Assembly (NCBI RefSeq): GCF_022288725.1
Contig: NZ_JAKNTA010000005.1
Location: forward strand, 471,658-535,657
Length of the DNA: 64,000 nt
From: Kitasatospora sp. A2-31
GTDB taxonomy: Bacteria > Actinomycetota > Actinomycetes > Streptomycetales > Streptomycetaceae
Reading direction: 5' to 3'
Each line of letters begins with the position of its first letter. Positions within the stretch are counted from its first letter, which is position 1. The notes beneath the pieces are model-generated. The model searched no databases. It had not been told where the DNA came from and saw only the letters and a program-made list of their open reading frames with translations. This document shows positions 61,524 through 64,000 of the stretch, piece after piece. The translations under genes were made by a program, and so were the position numbers.

Positions 61524-62411
61524 ATGAGCCGCAAGATCGCCTTCATCGGCCTCGGCATCATGGGCAGCCCGATGGCCGCCAACCTCGTCAAGGCCGGGCA
61601 CCACGTCACCGGCTTCAACCTCACCCAGCCGCAGATCGACGCCCTGGTCGCCGCCGGCGGCCACGGGGCCACCAGCATCGCGGACGCGGTGAAGGACGCC
61701 GAGGTCGTCATCACCATGGTCCCGGCCGACCCGCAGGTCGAGCAGGTCATCCTGGGCGAGGGCGGCGTGCTCGAGAACGCCAGGCCCGGCACCCTGGTGA
61801 TCGACATGTCCTCGATCACCCCGCAGACCTCGATCAAGGTCGAGGCCGCCGCCAAGGAGAAGGGCGTCCGCACCCTGGACGCCCCGGTCTCCGGCGGCGA
61901 GGCGGGTGCCGTCGAGGCCGTCCTGTCGATCATGGTCGGTGGCGCGGCGGAGGACTTCGCCGAGGCCAAGCCGCTGTTCGACGCCCTGGGCACCACGGTG
62001 ATCCACGTCGGCCCGGCCGGCGCCGGCCAGACCGTGAAGGCCGCCAACCAGCTGATCGTCGCCGTGAACATCCAGGTCCTGGCCGAGGCCGTGGTCTTCC
62101 TGGAGAACGCCGGCGTCGACCTGGGTGCCGCGCTGGACGTGCTCGGCGGCGGCCTGGCCGGCTCGACCGTGCTCAACCGCAAGAAGGCGAACATGCTCAA
62201 CCGCGAGTTCGCCCCCGGTTTCCGCATCGACCTGCACCACAAGGACATGGGCATCGTCACCGACGCCGCCCGCGCCGTGGGCGCCGCCCTGCCGGTCGGC
62301 GCGGTCGTCGCCCAGCTGGTCGCCTCGGCCCGTGCCAACGGCGACGGCTCCCTCGACCACTCGGCGCTGCTGCGCGGCGTCGAGCGGCTGTCCGGCCGCG
62401 AGGTCGAGTAG
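61524..62411 (+). CDS. Tartronate semialdehyde reductase
   Basis: 295-residue beta-hydroxyacid dehydrogenase reducing tartronate semialdehyde to D-glycerate (GlxR/GarR type). NAD-binding GLGIMGSPMA lies at 9-18, the substrate loop DAPVSGGEAGA in the middle, and the catalytic Lys in GAGQTVKAANQ near 172. ATG 61524 has AAGGA upstream. 69 bases after hyi, ended by a hairpin. Confidence 0.94.
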   Translation: MSRKIAFIGLGIMGSPMAANLVKAGHHVTGFNLTQPQIDALVAAGGHGATSIADAVKDAEVVITMVPADPQVEQVILGEGGVLENARPGTLVIDMSSITPQTSIKVEAAAKEKGVRTLDAPVSGGEAGAVEAVLSIMVGGAAEDFAEAKPLFDALGTTVIHVGPAGAGQTVKAANQLIVAVNIQVLAEAVVFLENAGVDLGAALDVLGGGLAGSTVLNRKKANMLNREFAPGFRIDLHHKDMGIVTDAARAVGAALPVGAVVAQLVASARANGDGSLDHSALLRGVERLSGREVE

Positions 62412-62891
62412 CCGGACCGGGCCCCCGAGGCCCGCGGACTCCTCCTGGTGGCGTGTACCTATCCGGTCGTGCCCGCGCCACCAGGAGGCCAGGCCCGATC
62501 GGCAGGTGGTTCGGGGCTCATCCGCCTCCTGCCGATCGACCAAGCCGGTGACACGCACTCCCTGACGGGGGCACTTCGGTCGTGCCGGTTGCGTGTCGCC
62601 CGGCCCCCTCCCTCGCCGAGGGGAGCCTCTCGTACGTCGGAAGCGGGACGAGGGGAACGGCGGGGAGGGGGCCATCGCACCCCACCCGGGCCCGTGCCCG
62701 GCGGGGTGGCCGCCCCGGATCGCGGGCAGGCCGTCCGACGGGCACCCGTCGGACGGGGGCGGGCCCCCGACGGACGCACCCCGACGGGGGCACCTGCCCG
62801 GCCCGGCCGACCCTGCCGGGGCGCACGCCCGCCCCGGGGGCACATGCTTGACGAACCATTGCCAGACCAGTCCGGAAGTGAGGCCCACGCC
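62412..62891. other. Gap before glycerate kinase
   Basis: 480 bases without a gene. After the terminator at 62441 it contains a near-perfect palindrome CCGTCCGACGGG-CA-CCCGTCGGACGG split at 62731-62756 and several CGACGGGGGCAC repeats. A promoter for glycerate kinase is expected near 62840-62880, where the DNA is least GC-rich. Confidence 0.5.
62441..62488 (+). terminator. Terminator after tartronate semialdehyde reductase
   Basis: CCTCCTGGTGGCG (62441-62453) pairs exactly with 62476-62488 across a 22-base loop, 29 bases after the stop. Confidence 0.7.
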
Positions 62892-64000
62892 ATGCCCGCC
62901 ACCCCCGCCCAGGGCCATGTGGTCGTAGCTCCCGACAAGTTCAAGGGCACCCTGGAGGGTGCCGAGGTCGCCGCGCGGATCGCGGCCGGCATCCGCCGCG
63001 CCGCGCCGGGCACCGAGGTCCGCGAACTGCCCGTCGCCGACGGCGGCGAGGGCACCCTCGCCGCCGCGCTGGCCGCCGGCTTCCACCGGATCCCGGCCAA
63101 GGTGGCCGGACCCACCGGCCTGCCGGTGGACGCCGCACTCGCCGTGCGGGGCGACACCGCCGTGGTCGAGCTGGCGCAGTCCTCCGGGCTGGCCCGGCTC
63201 CCCGGCGGCCGGACCGCCCCGCTCGCGGCCGGCTCCTACGGGGTCGGCCAGCTGATCGGCCGGGCGGTGGGCCTGGGCGCCAAGCGGATCGTGCTCGGCC
63301 TCGGCGGCAGCGCCTGCACCGACGGCGGGGCCGGCATGGTCCAGGCCCTCGGCGCCCGCCTGCTGGACGCGGACGGCACCGAGCTGGCGCCGGGCGGCGC
63401 CGCGCTGCGCAGGCTCGACCGGCTCGACCTCGGCCCGCTGGCCACGGGGACACCGGCGGCGGCGCTCACCGGGATCGAGATCGTGGTGGCCTGCGACGTG
63501 GACAACCCGCTGCTCGGCCCGCGCGGCGCGACCGCCGTCTACGGCCCGCAGAAGGGCGCCGACGGCGAGGACCTGGTGATCCTGGAGGAGGGCCTGACCC
63601 GCTTCGCCGACGTGGTCGGCGAGGCCGTCGGACGGGACTTCCGCAACGCCCCCGGCGCCGGGGCCGCAGGCGGGGTGGGCTTCGCCGCCCTCGCCCTGCT
63701 CGGCGCCACCATGCGACCCGGCATCGAGCTGATGCTCGATCTGCTGGGTTTCGACGAGGCCGTGCGTGGGGCACGCCTCGTCGTGACCGGCGAGGGCTGC
63801 CTGGACGCGCAGACGCTCCACGGCAAGGCGCCCGCCGGCGTTGCCGCGGCGGCCACCCGGGCGGGGGTTCGGGTGGCCGCTGTGGCAGGGCGGTTGGAGC
63901 TCTCCGAGGGCGAGTGGCGGGCGGCCGGCTTCGTCGGCGCGTACGCCCTCACCGACCTGGCCGAACATCCCGGGGACAGCATGACCCGGGCGGCGGAGCT
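62892..64000 (+). CDS. Glycerate kinase, cut by the window edge
   Basis: At least 369 residues of a GlxK/GarK-type glycerate kinase, phosphorylating D-glycerate for glycolysis. It opens with VVVAPDKFKGTLEGAEVA and shows ELPVADGGEGT, LGLGGSACTDGGAGM and VTGEGCLDAQTLHGKAP, all family hallmarks. Only the last few dozen residues should be missing past 64000. ATG 62892, with GAGG about ten bases upstream. It completes the route from tartronate semialdehyde, though a gap and terminator separate it from the reductase gene. Confidence 0.95.
   Translation, partial: MPATPAQGHVVVAPDKFKGTLEGAEVAARIAAGIRRAAPGTEVRELPVADGGEGTLAAALAAGFHRIPAKVAGPTGLPVDAALAVRGDTAVVELAQSSGLARLPGGRTAPLAAGSYGVGQLIGRAVGLGAKRIVLGLGGSACTDGGAGMVQALGARLLDADGTELAPGGAALRRLDRLDLGPLATGTPAAALTGIEIVVACDVDNPLLGPRGATAVYGPQKGADGEDLVILEEGLTRFADVVGEAVGRDFRNAPGAGAAGGVGFAALALLGATMRPGIELMLDLLGFDEAVRGARLVVTGEGCLDAQTLHGKAPAGVAAAATRAGVRVAAVAGRLELSEGEWRAAGFVGAYALTDLAEHPGDSMTRAAE

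Overview
The window comes from a very GC-rich actinomycete chromosome, almost certainly Streptomycetaceae (Streptomyces or Kitasatospora). It carries a four-gene conservon (sensor kinase, roadblock, DUF742, small GTPase), an IclR-controlled purine/ureide cluster, many GTG and a few TTG starts, and a c-di-AMP riboswitch of the type found in front of streptomycete cell-wall hydrolases. There is no rRNA, tRNA, CRISPR array, insertion sequence or prophage. Gene density and GC are even, so this is mostly ordinary chromosome with some poorly described accessory operons.

Layout. 0-6 kb: an orphan membrane protein, a 12-copy 17-bp tandem repeat at the 3' end of a MerR gene, then a divergent, translationally coupled operon (Baeyer-Villiger monooxygenase, alpha/beta hydrolase, SDR) resembling mycobacterial mymA-lipR-sadH. 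5.9-9.1 kb: a leftward four-gene operon that begins with a 63-residue peptide gene, followed by two orphan proteins and a cytoplasmic beta-lactamase-fold serine hydrolase; this is the best candidate for an undescribed peptide-based system. 9.3-18.7 kb: SDR, an ABC exporter with a strong leader hairpin, PlsC-type acyltransferase, an EF-hand protein, a GT2/CDP-glycerol transferase fusion, YjbQ and DUF1990 proteins and small orphans. 19-31.6 kb: sbcDC, an orphan 407-residue protein, Nudix, secreted SGNH lipase, a deazaflavin-reductase/hemerythrin fusion, secreted polysaccharide deacetylase and a long-chain acyl-CoA synthetase. 32.2-38.2 kb: the conservon, a 38-residue Cys-rich leader-like peptide and an orphan winged-helix regulator. 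38.4-50.5 kb: aldo/keto reductase, a TetR operon with tandem operators, an FHA membrane protein with a small partner, esterases (one frameshifted) and a GH16 glucanase under the riboswitch.

50.8-64 kb is one metabolic block. An AllR-like IclR regulator faces malate synthase. A leftward operon encodes OHCU decarboxylase, hydroxyisourate hydrolase, urate oxidase, a urate/xanthine permease and an 8-oxoguanine-type deaminase. A rightward operon encodes hydroxypyruvate isomerase, tartronate semialdehyde reductase and glycerate kinase (cut by the right edge). Together they take purines to allantoin and glyoxylate to glycerate or malate. Allantoinase, allantoicase and glyoxylate carboligase are not in the window. 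Two short shared dyads in the three control regions suggest a common regulon.
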